Shown: one piece after another, positions 21,186 to 33,993 of the stretch
Numbering within the stretch: the stretch's first letter is position 1
Layout: every line of letters begins with the position of its first letter
NCBI RefSeq assembly: GCF_018812025.1
Contig: NC_063052.1
Coordinates: 19,856,914-19,920,913 of the forward strand
Direction: 5' to 3'
DNA from: Megalobrama amblycephala
Lineage: Eukaryota; Chordata; Actinopteri; Cypriniformes; Xenocyprididae
Length of the DNA: 64,000 bases
Translations under genes and position numbers: made by a program
The notes under the pieces: model-generated
Seen by the model: the letters and a program-made list of their open reading frames with translations, nothing else
The model's database searches: none
Told to the model about the DNA's origin: nothing

Positions 21186-21209
21186 GCTAATGTTGGTGAT
21201 ATTTTAGCG

Positions 21210-21382
21210 CAGTGGTTCTCAACTCTGGTCCTGGGGACCCACAGCACTCCCTTATCTGACAGACTGTGTTCAGTTCATGCAGCTCTCTGCTAATGATCTG
21301 ATGATCTGAATCCTGTGTGTAAATAAGGGAGACAAATGAGCAGTGCTTTGGGTCCCCAGGCTCAGGGTTGAGAACCACACTG
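21210..21382. repeat. Short inverted-repeat element (cagtggttctcaac type)
   Basis: CAGTGGTTCTCAACTCTGG at the left and CAGGGTTGAGAACCACACTG at the right form inverted ends. A fragment of a similar sequence is near 37620. Confidence 0.55.
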
Positions 21383-22284
21383 TTAGCACCTACAATGAAA
21401 GATGTGTTAAGAATGTTTGTGAATGGATCATGCGTGCCCTTCACTGAAAATAAAATAGATATTCCTTTCCCTATGAGTTATATTGTAAATGATTGTAGAA
21501 TGCGGGATTGTGCATTTAAAAGTCTGTTACACTTTCAGAGTTATGTTTTGAACAAAAGTAAGAAAAAATACTTGATTTGGTAAGTGCACTGTAATTAAAT
21601 TTTGCAAAACAAGTTAATTTATTATATTTAAACACATAGTTCATGCAAAATTTCAAATTATTATTTACTCACCGTCATGTTGTTCTAAACTCACAGACGA
21701 ATGGAGATGTTTAGCAGAATGTTCACACTTATGCAGTTTAGTCAAATTATTTTGCTGCTTGTTTGAACTAATTAAAATGAGGTAATATCAGAATTCTTGA
21801 ATATTTTTTTCCAACTTTAATTCATTACATGCAATCAACTTAAATTTGTAAAACAAGTTTATATAATTAATTTGTGTTGTGTAATTTATTACATTTAAAG
21901 AATTTGGTCACAGAATGCTTTACATGGGATTTTTTAGATGGGATTTTTTTTTTTTTTTTTTTTTTTTTGGTGAGATGAGATTAGAAAAAAGGTATATGGT
22001 AAGTAAAATATATTTTTATTTTAAAAGACATTAATATTTTTACTCCGCAACGATGGATTGAAGTGATCTAATGACAGTAAAAACATTTATAATGTTTCAA
22101 AAGGTTTCTACTGAAAAAAAGTACCACGTTCCCCAAAAAATAAAATAAAATAAATATCTAGCAGCAAAAACTGTATCAACATTAATGTTTCTTGAGTAGC
22201 AAATCTGCATATTAGAATGACTTCTGAAGGATCGTGTGACACGGAAGACTGGAGTAATGGCTGCTGTCATCACAGGATTAAATA

Positions 22285-22678
22285 GGTTACACTTTATTTG
22301 GTTACACTTTATTTTAAGGTGTCAGTATTACAGTGTAATTATACATTTAAGTACTGAGTAATAATAATTAGCTGCATGTACTTATAGGTTTAGGGTAAGG
22401 ATGAGGGTTTGGTTTAGGGTTAATTGTATGTAATTATGCAGAATTTCTAGTTATTACTACAGTAATTACATATAACATGTGTAACAATGACACTAAAATA
22501 AAGTGTTACCCTTTATTTTAAGATGATGCAGTTACATTGTAATTACATTGTAATAAGTACTGAGTAATATTAATTAACTACTTATAGGGTTGGGGTTTGG
22601 TTTAGGGTTAGTTACTTGTAATTATGCATAATTTACTGTTATTACTACATGTAGTAATTTGTAAAATAAAGTGTTACC
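22285..22678. mobile_element. GGTTACAC/GTGTTACC MITE containing a nested relative
   Basis: The outer element runs from GGTTACACTTTATTT to AATAAAGTGTTACC. A second copy (22300-22510) is inserted in its left terminus. I could not confirm an outer target duplication. Confidence 0.7.
22300..22510. mobile_element. Nested GGTTACAC MITE with 8-bp duplication CTTTATTT
   Basis: The 211-bp element is flanked by CTTTATTT at 22292-22299 and 22511-22518. That octamer is part of the outer element's own terminal repeat. Confidence 0.8.
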
Positions 22679-24590
22679 TAAATGTCTATTTTAATATATT
22701 TTAAAATGCAAACAGCTATTTTAAATTGTAATAATATTTCACAATTTGACTGCTTTATCAAATAATTTAAGTTAGTTTGGCATGTGTAACTTAAAGTTTA
22801 TGTTTTGCACATGGTACTTTAGTTGAGTTTGAGTTTCTTCAGATATTAGTAGGTTTATTGTTTTGTTGCATCGTGTCTGTTTTTTTGTGAGAGCTCTTGT
22901 GTTCAGTTTTACCAGGAATTTCAGTTTTACACTCCAAAACGGACAAAAAAGCATGATATGTATGGTAATTGTATGGTAAAAACAGTAGTATTTCATAATG
23001 TTATTATCTGATAATGTTAATATAACAGCCTACTGAAGCTCTAAAATCGGTTTTCTGTCTTTATAATGGTGGTGGTAAAGAGAAAACCATATAATGAATC
23101 AACAGGATGAGGTAAAAACCAATAAAGTTGCACACAGTACCATAGTAACAAATATGACTAAAATAATGCAATTAATTTAACAACATAAGACGTAACATAA
23201 AACCCTAATGTACAAAACTAAGAAGAAACATGTGAAGTGTCACAGAGAATTCTTTTTCACTTCTAAGAACTATAAATTTATTTATTTTACATGAAATGCC
23301 CCGTTGGATTTTTTTACAGAGTAAAGGAGCTTGAACACAATAAGCAGGTTTTTACCAGCATTTTTACAGTCTTTTACTGTTAAAATTATGATCATTTTTA
23401 ATTCTTCTGTTTTTGGCCAGAGGCGCCTTCAAAAAATCTCTGGTGCAGCCAAGTGGGGACCAGAAAGGCTGTAGGAGGGCTGCAGTTTTGTTTTGTTTTT
23501 TTGTTTTTTTTGTATTTGCCTTTCAGTGAATCATTGCCAAGTAAAACGTTAATTGCCGGCAACACTATCATATAATTTAACAAATTACATGCTGTAGCTT
23601 TCAAAACTCCATGGTTACGACACATGGTTCCACACCAAACCTTCCACTAAATGTGTTCATGTGGCATATTTGAGTGCTGCAGTCAAGGAGGGGAAGATTT
23701 TTTAGTGAATAATTGAAATTTGGTTATGTTCTTCACACTATAATCAAATAACTTCAGTAGAGAAGTCAAATGGACCATCTGTGGTCCTTTTATGGTGCTT
23801 GTTTTGACATTCTCTCACACTGATGGCACTTATCAGTCAGTCTTTATCAGAAATCAGTCCAGGCCTTTCGATAGATATTGCTGTGACTGTGATTGACAGG
23901 TCATCCAGCCAATCACAGGGCTAATCTTCTCTCTTATGAATACACAATGCGATAGGCCTACAATGACACCTTACATACATAAAAACAGCAACTAAATTAA
24001 TATTTTTATTTATCAAGAATGCTTGTTTTCCTTTGATCAAAAGTGTCAGTAAAGACATGTGTGATGTTAAAAAAGATTATATTTTCAAATAAATGCTGTT
24101 CTTTTGAACGTATCAAAGAATGCATCATGGTTTCCATAATTGAGCAGCAAAAACTGTTTTCAACATTGATATTAATAACCATTACTTAATTGAGCACCAA
24201 GTGTTTCTGAACGCTGGTCCTGGTCCAACTGCACATTTTAGATGACTTGCTTATCTGACAAATGAATTTCAGATCCTGGAGTTTCTTCAAATGAGCTGAT
24301 GATGGGTTGAGAAACACTGATAGAGAGGAGCTCAAAGCAAGACAGGAAAAAGGCCAATTCCAATATTGATACCATGATGTGTTCAATCAAATGAGCATAT
24401 TAGTCACTAGGGGGCACTTGAGCTCCACCCTGACCGTTGAGAGAGGAATTCGCTAAATATGTAGTAATCTTCTTTGTAAGTGGGTATCATCTTTCTGTGA
24501 GTGTGATTATGAAAATCTTAACTATGTGTGGGTGCATCTGCTTTAATGAAGAGCAGAAATAAGTTGAGTAGACTGCTGTAATCGGCATGT
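22679..24590. other. AT-rich intergenic sequence
   Basis: No coding exon recognised. It holds only degenerate copies of the gtcacatgatcc-type repeat (near 24000-24190). Confidence 0.4.
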
Positions 24591-24785
24591 CCCCGTCTCT
24601 CTCTCAGTGATTCGGCGGCTCTAAATCAGGGCTGTCAGCTCTTGTATCTCTGATGGGCGGCTGCTGTTTCTGGTGCTGACGGCCTGTTTGAGCCACTCGT
24701 CATCACAGCCGCAAGATCTAAACGCCCTGAGACAGCTGAAGTTGCACTCTGAGGACGCTTAGGACTTGAATGTCTCTCCTCTAGG
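24590..24785. other. Unique, GC-balanced block, candidate conserved non-coding element
   Basis: The composition (gggcggctgctgtttctgg, gacggcctgtttgagccac) stands out from AT-rich flanks, and I see no repeat relatives in the window. It is bounded by ctctctctcag on the left and a ctctag|gtgaaa-like sequence on the right, but all frames have stops. Confidence 0.3.
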
Positions 24786-27700
24786 TGAAATCTTTTCCTC
24801 TTACATCTTAAGTTCTTTATGAAGCATTTTAAACTAAGTCAGGTTAGATTTATGGTATTTACGAGATGATCGCGCATGAGCGCCACCAAATATTCCTAAT
24901 TACTGGCGGGAAACTCAGGAGCCCACACATTTCTTTCACAGAACAAGTGAACTGCTAAAGCATCTTTTACTCATCTAATGCTTGTTTTTTGCTTTTCATG
25001 TTTGTAGTTGCACTAAAAGGCTTTCTGTCTTTTGTTGAGAAATGTAAAAAAGATTATGTGTGGTCATGACAACCAGCCACTTTTGTAAATGACGGGTAAA
25101 CAGTAGGTCTTCTGAGTAAGGATGTGCCCATTTACCGGACATTATGTCATTATATGCCTTTAACCAGAAAAACACCTGAAACTTTTTAGTTTTCTTCACA
25201 TGAATGAGCTGAATGATTCTGTAATTCTTTACAGCGGGTATCATTACATAATTATGAGTTTTGTGAAGCATTCTATAACATTCTCTAACGAGCCTCATTC
25301 ACATAGAAAGGAGGTGTATTGCGCTGAGAAGAATGATAGTGAAATAATGTGCACTGAAGTGGCAACTGTTAAGTGAACTTGCCCCAATGTGAATGAAAAA
25401 CGGTTTATAAATATGTTTTTAGTATTCTTCCTATGTAGCCAACTATATCAGCCAGAGTTGGAGTCCATTATCAGCCTCCCTAAGACCCAGACTCAAGACT
25501 ACATCCCTGAAATCCCACCATTTGCTTTGAACACTGAACCTCTTCCATTTAAAGTTGGCATGAAACGGAAGTTGTGATAATCTTTTATTGCCTATTGTGA
25601 CGCATATCTGAGTGAAACAGCTTTTAGAAAAGAAAAAATATAGGGCAAGACTTGATCTTGCCCATTGATAATGGGATTCTAGGATCATTGTGGTTTGCTA
25701 TTGTTGCGATCTCATGCGAGTGACAGGTTATCCATGACATGAATAAATTATTTATAATAAATACCATAATATTCCACAAAAAATTTAAATTTTGATTTTA
25801 CCGTGACTTATCTGACTGAGTATCCATTCAGAGCCATGATGCCTTTTCATTTTAGTAATTCCTCTGTAACAGTGAAGATACTGTATCCACCTTTAACCAC
25901 CTTTAATTGGTATAATTATTAGCTTTAGCACTTCAGAAATAGACTATGGTCTTGTCAAGATCCACCAAAAAAAAAAATACCATATTTCTTCTGATGAAGA
26001 CACTTTTGGAGCAATATACTGGTTAGTCCACACAATAACAATGAATGCTGTAGCTTTCAACCTTCGAAAAGTTAAGTATCATAAAGTGGTCTAAAATACA
26101 GTAGTCAACATTTGAAGTGGATCAAAACCTTTTATCAAAGTTATCCTATCAAGACCCCGAAATATACTTCAAACTAAATCGAAGAACGAACTGATATAAC
26201 GTCATTTCGAACAAAAGCAGGCCAAAACGAAATTCATTTTGTGTTCTGATTCAAAATAAAAGATTCATAAAGCTTTGAATTGATTTGAAATCGCTCCTTC
26301 ACTAGATATTGTTGAATAAAGTCGTTATTTTGTTTTTTTTGCCGCACAAAAAGTATTCTCGTCACTTCGTAACATTAAGGTTGAACCACTGTAGTCACAT
26401 TAACTGTTTTAAATATATCTTTAGTACCTTTCTGGGCGTTTGAAAGTCTAAAATAACTTGCTCTCAATACAGGCCTCACTTTATCAAAAATATCTTAATT
26501 TGTGTTCTGAAGATGAACGGAGGTCTTACGGGTGTGGAACAACATGAGGGTGAGTAATTAATGACAGAATTTTCATTTATGGGTGAACTTACCCTTTAAC
26601 AGCCTCAGTTCCCATTTACTTTTATTATTAGTTGATCTTCAAAAATAATTCACCTCTCAGAAGAAAGTAAGGTTTGAAACATGTGAATAATGTTGACAGC
26701 AATATTGACAGAATTTTCATTTGTGTGTGAACAATTTCTTTAAGTTTTGAGACCCAGACCAAGGACATATTAATGTATGGATGTCTGAAAACCACAAGGT
26801 CAAAAATTTCAATTCTGATATCAAATGATTTTCTCTAGCTCACGGGTTTAGAGAGCAGCGATTGATAGAGTGACCATTAGTATTTAAACAACTCAAACTC
26901 GCCTGAAAGTAACATTTGTTGTGGCCATGATTCTGTTTGAGGTGAATCTGTGGTCACATTTAGATATTTTTTGTTTTGTCAGATTTCTATAGTTCAGTGT
27001 ACATTCTATACAGCTAAGTTTTTTTAAACTTTTGTTTTTAAGCTTGTTTAGAAGATACACAGCTTTTAGATTATATATTACAGATTATTTTTTGAAGTTC
27101 CAAAGTTTTCAAAGTTCATGACATTATGTCTTAATAAAAGAGTTTCACAAGAACCTCAGGAGGTCAAATTCAAGTATCAAACTCACCGAGTTTAAAACTG
27201 TGAAATATCAGATGCTTGCAGGATAGTAATAACAACAAATGGGTTCCTCTTGTTTCTTTAGAATTGCCTTCAGAACAGGCGATATTTTAAATGGCTTAAC
27301 CATAAAATATGTGCTAAAGTGCTGAATTTTATAAACAACACTACTCCTAATTTATAGAGCAAACTGCAAATTGTAGCCCACCCATATAGTGTATGTGAGG
27401 AAATTGATTGGGGGCTGTCTATGTAAAAAAACAAAACAAAATAAACAGTACATTTCATATGGGTTTGTTGTCACTTTATATCATTCCTCACATAAATCAT
27501 TTCAAACCTGTCTGCAACTTGTGATGCATGAAATGTTATGTATGGGCTAAATTTAACCAGCTGTGAAAGTAAAACCATTATCAGATGTTAACATAATGTT
27601 GTAACAGACTGTACATCATTTTTACACTAAGAATTTTTTATAACTATGATTTATAATAGCTGACATTGGAAAACTAGAAAAGCAAACCTACAACTTCTTT

Positions 27701-28616
27701 GATGTTGGTTCACTCAGTGTCCATTTTGGAATTTGAATGTTATATTACAATTTGTCATGCTTATGATGTCAAAAACCCCAATAAATCTTCAATGCTTCTT
27801 AAGCACAAATCATGCTAGAAATGTTTTAGCATGGCTAAGCTAATTCTCAGTAATTAACTAGTTAATAACAACCTTTAAGTAAATTATTATAATTAGTGGA
27901 ACTAGTCAAACTTTCCAAGTTAAGATTTACATTACCATTCAAAGTTTTTTACAAGGATGCCTTTATTTAATCAAAAATGAAAGTAAAGACATTTATAATG
28001 TTACAAGTTTTCTATTTCAAATAAATGCGTGTTGAACTTTCTATTTATCAGTGAATCAAGGAAAATTTGTTCCATGATTTCCACAAAATATTAAGCAGCA
28101 AAAACTGAAATGATTCTTGAGCATCAAATCAGAATGATTTCTGAAGGATCATGTGACACTGAAAACTAGTGCCATGTCTTTTTTTGGGTTGTGTTTTCGG
28201 TTTTGTTTCATGTCTTTTATTTTGAAATTAATCATTGTCTTATCTCCTGTCCATGTCAAGTGATTTGGTGTTCTGCTTCATGCAGCGCTGTGCAGACCGA
28301 TTGGCGTCTGACTTGAAACAATGCATGTCGGTTATACATTTTGTCCAACTTGGCATCCAAGTATTGCGAGAGCGATTCGAGAGCAGTTGGCTGAGTCAGC
28401 AGGCACAGCTTCTCAAGAGTCGCTGCACAAGCTCTGATGACGACACAGCTGTTTCACGGCTGTTTTTCATGCTGGCCGGATTCACAGCATGACGATGATC
28501 ACATGTGTTTCGTGTTTATTCTGAAACATTCGGTTCCACTAATGCTCACAAATCTACGGTGACCAGGAGGGGACATATTCGGTTCACTTAGTTTTGTCGT
28601 GGCCACGACATATTAA
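24786..28616. other. Intergenic sequence with repeat fragments
   Basis: The right-hand part of a TTAA-type element ends at 26595 (GGTGAACTTACCCT then TTAA). A degenerate gtcacatgatcc-type repeat lies at about 27930-28170. No gene recognised; the 100-codon minus frame at 24996-25298 shows no domain I know. Confidence 0.4.
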
Positions 28617-28670
28617 AGGGTTAGTTCACCCAAAAATGGAAATAATGTCATTTATTACTCACACTCACCC
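28617..28670. mobile_element. Left end of a TTAA-type element, truncated
   Basis: TTAAAGGGTTAGTTCACCC followed by about 35 bp of family sequence, then an abrupt change to DIRS-like sequence. Confidence 0.6.
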
Positions 28671-29900
28671 TGTTTCTTGCAACATGGCGCTCCCAACACT
28701 GGGCCTTGGGACAGTAACCAAAGCTTCTTCCATATTGCCAGTGAACAAAGGCTTCTGCACATAACCCTGATCATATGGAATGGATTTCCCCTTGGGGAAA
28801 ACCCTTTGGTTTTCAACCACCACTGCAGGGGTCTCATGTGCAGGAGTCAGTAGTCTCTCAAAATGCTTTACAGTGATGGCCTGCCCTAGCTTTATCCTGA
28901 ACACTGTGGCCGAGATGGACTCGATACATGCAGGAGACAATCGTGCCTATGTTGTAATCAATTCCCATGACACCCCCAAGAATGTCATTCTCTGCACATG
29001 TGTCAACACACTCTTTTTCGTGTTGAGTCTCAACCCCAGGCATTTTAAATGGCCAAGTATGACATCTCCATGCCTACCTGCCATATCTTGAGACTGGGCG
29101 AGGGGAGAGAGCTATGCTGATTGAAAGAACCCAATATTGGAATGTTTCGCCCCCCAATGCGAACCTCAGGAACTTCCTATGTGAAGAAAGGATGGAAATA
29201 TGGAAATATGCGTCCTTTAGATCTATCGTGACAAACCAGTCCTCTGACTTGATTTGACTCACGATAATAGGAATAGTCAACTTTTGAACCTGAATCTCCT
29301 CAAAGAACAGCTCATATGCCACAGATCTATAATGGGACACAACCCCCCATCCTTCTTCTTAGCTCCCTGTATGCTGCTATACTCGTTAACAGTTAGAAAA
29401 AGAGCTAAAAATTTTCGAGGAGAACGGTCTGTTCCACAATATACATAACTCTTTATGCAGACTGGGGAAAAATGGTAAGCCCCAACTTGGAGGTTGTGCT
29501 CTTGTTTGCAGTAACTGCTCATCCAGCTTACTTTTCTCAAGCGCTTCCTGCAGGGCCAGTCGATATTTAATTTTGCCATAGCTCGAGTTACAGCCTCCAT
29601 GTGCTCCTCATACACAGGGGCATGAGGTGAGGTGGCAAGTCCTCAAAAATTCCCCACATCGATGCTCAGCACATTTACATCAGAGAGCTCAAGAACCAAG
29701 CTCTGATCCCGGGCAGAAGAAGCTGCAGAGTGGGCTTTCGCGTCAGGATTGGGAGTGTCAGAGCGTCATTTGCGATCCACACGACAACATCCACCGCAGG
29801 GAGCACGAGCCTGGTCTGCCTCATCGAACACGGTCAGGCGGGAGCAGAGCACTTTGAGCAGCAGCAAGTCTCAGTGTACACAGGCAGCCCCCTCAAGAGC
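28655..29900 (-). pseudogene. Degenerate DIRS-like retrotransposon, gag end plus reverse transcriptase
   Basis: Read on the minus strand, a gag remnant (about 29900-29400) leads to KKDGGLCPIIDLWHMSCSLR. The RT palm block with motif A (DWFVTIDLKDAYFHIS) and FLRFALGGETFQYWVL follow. The next part resumes at HGDVILGHLKCLGL, so the segment that should hold the Y-DD catalytic motif is missing. The RT-RNase H connection (VKHFERLL, MRPLQWWLK) ends near 28655. Several frames, stops and a deletion make it dead. Family assignment (DIRS/Ngaro type) is by recall of the characteristic sequence. Confidence 0.7.
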
Positions 29901-29999
29901 TGCCTGTGCATGCTCCACTCCCAAGCAGTGTACACACAGCTCCTGCGTGTCCTGTGTGTCCCGTGTGTCCCCACCCATGATGTATCTGGTGATGCCTGT

Positions 30000-31330
30000 T
30001 GGTCAGAACGGTGTAAATGCAGTGACAACTTAACTCAAACATGCATAAAAACATCTTTTACAAAACAATTGCAAATGTTTTACAGCAGATGTAATCTATT
30101 AGATGCAATAAACAAATCATCTAATACCATTACATATGAAGTGTCTTTACGATATGTGTTATTTTATTAAATTGTACAGCTTTTGTTTATTTTATGTAGA
30201 GCTTGGTTAATTATACCAAGAGACAACTCATCCTTTTTATTATACAAATGTGTCATTAAATGTCTACAAAATTAGAATATTTATCAGAGATCGGCTAAAA
30301 ATAATATAGACACACTGGTTTATGGGTTCACATAGATCATCGCCCCCTATAGTGGCAATCCATTATAATTTTGAAACATTTAGTTTACTGAAATTACATG
30401 ACTTTGGAAACAACCATCACTGTTTGCTATAATAAACTGCACTTGGGCTCTACTTGACTCGCCTACAGTGGACTTTATTTGACAACTAGAGTAATGGCTC
30501 CTGAAATTTCAGCTTTGCCATCACAAGAATAAATTATTTAAAAAATTATGTTAAAATATATTGAAATAGAAAAGTCATTTTAAATTGTAATAATATTTCA
30601 CAATATTACTGTTTTTATTGTATTTCTGATCAAATAAATGCAGCTTCAGTGAGCAAAATAGACTGAAAAAAAAAAAATTACAAAATCTTACCAACCCCAA
30701 AACTTTGAATGTTGTTGAAATTATAGTGAATACTGACACTTAGGAGTGTGGGTGTATCAAGCAAATGTTTTGTTTCCAATACCATTGTAGAAATGTGTTA
30801 TTTACATTTAACCATGATTAATTTATTTCAGAAATGAAAATGTCTGATGTTAGGGAGTTACTATGATTGAGTATAGCATTTGGTTGGTCGTGATCTCAGC
30901 ATGTCTGCCACCATGTCATGTAAATCAGCTTAGGCCACTTAATATGACTGGAGTCTGTTTAAACAGGTTTGTTAAAAATACAATTAATTTCTTTGTGTGA
31001 AGGGAAAAAAAAGTCCTGAGTGTACCTTTAAAAAGATGAAATAAATGTTATTAACAGCAGTTCAATATTTTAATAAATTCTCAGTCCTGCTTGTGATGTG
31101 GTCTGGTTTCTTCATTGACAAGTTATAGATTTCTCTCCACACTGCTTCATAAATTTGATCTTGCTGAAGGTCTCACTGCAATTTAAACAGTGAATTCATT
31201 ATGTCTCAGTGTAGACACTGTAGTCAGATGGTAGTGAGACAGCACCAAGAGCCTTTGTTATGAAGGTCTCTGGAAGGTCTTCGGCACACTAGAGATGAAC
31301 GCTTGAAAAGAAACTGTTGGATCAGAACTC
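30000..31330. other. AT-rich intergenic sequence
   Basis: No gene recognised. A degenerate gtcacatgatcc-type repeat sits near 30480-30710. Confidence 0.4.
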
Positions 31331-31990
31331 CACAAATATGTGAGCCAGAGCCAGAGTCAGCGTGACATTACAGCTGATGCGCTGTCACAATGGCAGCCAC
31401 ATCATTGTGGTTGCAGTGCTGGCAGCCATTGTAGACCTTTTTCAGTGGGCTCTGACAGCAGGTGTGACTTCACATTTGGTGCTTTAGGAGGATGAAAAGA
31501 GAGAATGAGAAAAATGGGAAAAGATGGACAAAGGTGTGAACCCCATCACTCAGGTGGGAAGATAGGAGTTCACTTGTTTATAGAACCACAGCGGCATGGC
31601 AGAACAGAAGAGAAAAAGGAGGGGGGGGGGGGGTGTCAGGGTAGCGAGGGAAAAAGAGAAATACAGATCATCACCTTGTCTTTGACAGGCCTTATCTTGC
31701 CCACTCACGACAGGACATGCTGTGTGAGTGCGCTCAGAACTGTCATCCTAATCATCATTTCATAATTCATTAATCTCCCTTTCTTGCTCAAGTTTTCTTG
31801 CCGTAATCCTCAGATATGTGACATGAGGTGGGAGTGTTTAGATACATTCCCAATAGTCATTTTTAGAAGCGCCTCTATCAAGCTTCAACCACCTCCGTAA
31901 ATCAGGCGTAATCCACACAGAATTACCGACAGTGACGGCAAACATCAGACTGCTTAGAGATCCAACTAATTAATGCAACACAAACATGTA
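31330..31990. other. Unique block, candidate conserved non-coding sequence
   Basis: Low-repeat sequence with homeobox-like cataattcattaatctcc and TAATTAAT motifs near 31761 and 31967. A CAATGGCAGCCA/TGGCAGCCATTG hairpin lies near 31388-31431, and a poly-G run at 31621-31632. No open frame with recognisable coding character. Confidence 0.3.
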
Positions 31991-32078
31991 TTTGCAAGTT
32001 TCTAAGAGAAGAACAGTATAATGCTTAATTGGACAATCTCTGGAAAATAGTGATCTTTGACAGTATTATGTTGAATAT

Positions 32079-32080
<2 letters not shown>

Positions 32081-32129
<49 letters not shown>
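32081..32129. repeat. (TG)n tract, left flank of an inserted LINE
   Basis: About 24 TG units directly abutting LINE sequence at 32130. Confidence 0.95.
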
Positions 32130-32130
<1 letters not shown>

Positions 32131-33940
32131 TGAAGTGGTCAGGTCTGGAGATTAAAGACACAAAATGTGCTGTTCTGTATGAGAGGAGTGGAGGGAATAG
32201 GTGGTACCATTCAAAAACTGATAAATGTCCTGTGTTTACAGTAGCAACACATCCTATACGTGTATATTCTCTTCATGAGACATACACTTATCTTGGACAC
32301 AAAATTAATATTGAAGGAGAATCGAAAGTGTAAGTAAACATCATTGTGTCAGAGTTCACATCCAGGTTGGACTTGATTGACCAATGTCCACTGCCATTGA
32401 CTATGAAATTAGAGGCTATAAGACAGGTGGCGCTGTCTAAAGTACAACATCTGTTCTCCAACGTTCATATTCAACAGAAAGTGCTGAGCGAAATTAATAA
32501 CAAAACAGTGAGCTTGGTGCGAAAGTGGTTTGGACTGAATACACATAGTACTCGTGATATTATTTTTCATCCTCAATGGGAAGGAGGGTTTGGGGTGCCA
32601 AACATGATATGGACAGCATGTGGATTTCCCATCTTCTGAACATGTTGAATAACAACGATAAAGATGTTAGGGAGCTGGCTAGATCCTCCCTGTTCCTGGA
32701 CCTAAGGAGACGCAAGGTGCCGCTGGCCAGAGAGTCAGAGCCTCACTTCCTTGGCTTCAAATGAAAATCCAGCGGGAAACTTGACACCCACTCTGCTGGT
32801 TTTGGTGTCTGGTCAGATTGGCCAGACTTCAATGATCTCTGTGTTCGAACTGGAGTATCGCTGGAGTGGGCGAGGACTGTGGAGAGTCTCTCTAGGACTG
32901 TGAGAGTCTCAGAGGACATTATTACTGACCCCCTCACCTACGTCAGAGCAACAGCCACATACGGTGGTCATAACCACCCGTTAACATCTGCAGGTGCCCG
33001 GCGAACTCTTATGGACTTACATCAACATCACCAAAAACAACACTGGGTGGGACTGAAACTTCAGGGAAAACTTGCATGTCTTCCATCTGCTGACCACTCT
33101 GTTTCTCGTTCATTTCTTAAGAATACAGCACTTAGTGAGGACATTGTTATTTTCACCGTAAAAGCTAATTACAAGTTCTTCCTGCTAGATTTAACCTTTC
33201 CATCTGGTTTTATACAACTCAGGTTCCCTATTGTTTGCATCACACCACAGAACAGATTATTGAAACATTGCCACATATTTTGAATGGCTGCCATGCTTAC
33301 AAGGGAATGTACATAGCACGCCACGACAGAATTGTGGATCTTATAGCGAAAGAAATATCAGATCATTTCTCATCCTCAGTAAGAACGTATAAACATTCCT
33401 GTGTAAAACCATACATGTTTCAGTATTGCAACAGTAACTTTGAAACCTTTTCACTTCTGTTTGCTAATACACCTGATGTTGTTGTGATTAATGAGGAGTC
33501 TAGAGAAGTGTTCGTTTTGGAGGTTGCTTGCACTTTTGACTCTAGTATGGAGGAAGCCTTTATGACTAAAGCAGTTAAATACCAATCACTTCTAAACATC
33601 ATTTCAGAGATAGGTTATCGGGCTTGATTACTTGTTTTCATATTTGGCAGCTTAGGACATACACACAGGCTGGTAGTAAAGGGGCTTCAACAGCTTGGGA
33701 TGCCCAAAAAAGGGCTAAGCAGTTAGCAAGGTACTGTGCTATGTCTGCCATTATAGGTAGCCGCCATATATGGCGGAGGCGTTGCTATTTATACCCATAA
33801 AAACTGAGAGTTATGCTTAATTTTGTGATGATCTGCGGTATGCTACTGGTCCATTATTTTGTACATGAATTTGACTGCACCTATACTATTTATGTCCCTG
33901 TTTATTATTTCTTTTAAGTGGATTTAAATAAATTGTTAAA

Positions 33941-33941
<1 letters not shown>
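32130..33941 (+). pseudogene. 5'-truncated RLE-type non-LTR retrotransposon (R2/HERO-NeSL group)
   Basis: The fragment begins in the thumb region downstream of the RT palm (SGLEIKDTKCAVLY, YTYLGHKINIEGE). It continues in several frames to a restriction-like endonuclease domain near 33250-33625. That domain has HILNGCHAYKGMYIARHDRI, then PDVVVINEESREVFVLEVAC and KAVKYQSLL, the PD-(D/E) type layout. C-terminal coding appears to run on after another frameshift to about 33800 (GSRHIWRRR). At least four frame changes make it dead. There is no poly(A) tail; the element ends in aaattgttaaaa directly against (TG)n. The RLE clade is by recall; the exact subfamily is uncertain. Confidence 0.75.

Positions 33942-33976
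<35 letters not shown>
33942..33976. repeat. (TG)n tract, right flank of the inserted LINE
   Basis: Same repeat and same strand phase as 32081-32129, suggesting one original tract split by the LINE. Confidence 0.95.
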
Positions 33977-33978
<2 letters not shown>

Positions 33979-33993
33979 CTCTACAGAGTTTAA

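Larger units (their letters stand above)
20531..21454 (+). other. gmeb1: gmeb1 3' UTR region with candidate poly(A) signal
   Basis: Sequence after the stop is unique-looking to about 21000. The first AATAAA I see is at 21449-21454; AATAAG occurs near 20941. Two small inverted-repeat elements (21003-21185 and 21210-21382) lie before the signal, so either the UTR includes them or cleavage uses an earlier variant signal. Exact end unknown. Confidence 0.4.

Noticed and set aside
31388..31431. microRNA precursor
   Set aside because: The stem is only about 12 bp with one mismatch and does not extend outward.
33761..33776. 16-bp palindrome CCGCCATATATGGCGG as a regulatory operator
   Set aside because: It lies in the apparent C-terminal coding region of the RLE LINE and is explained by its codons.
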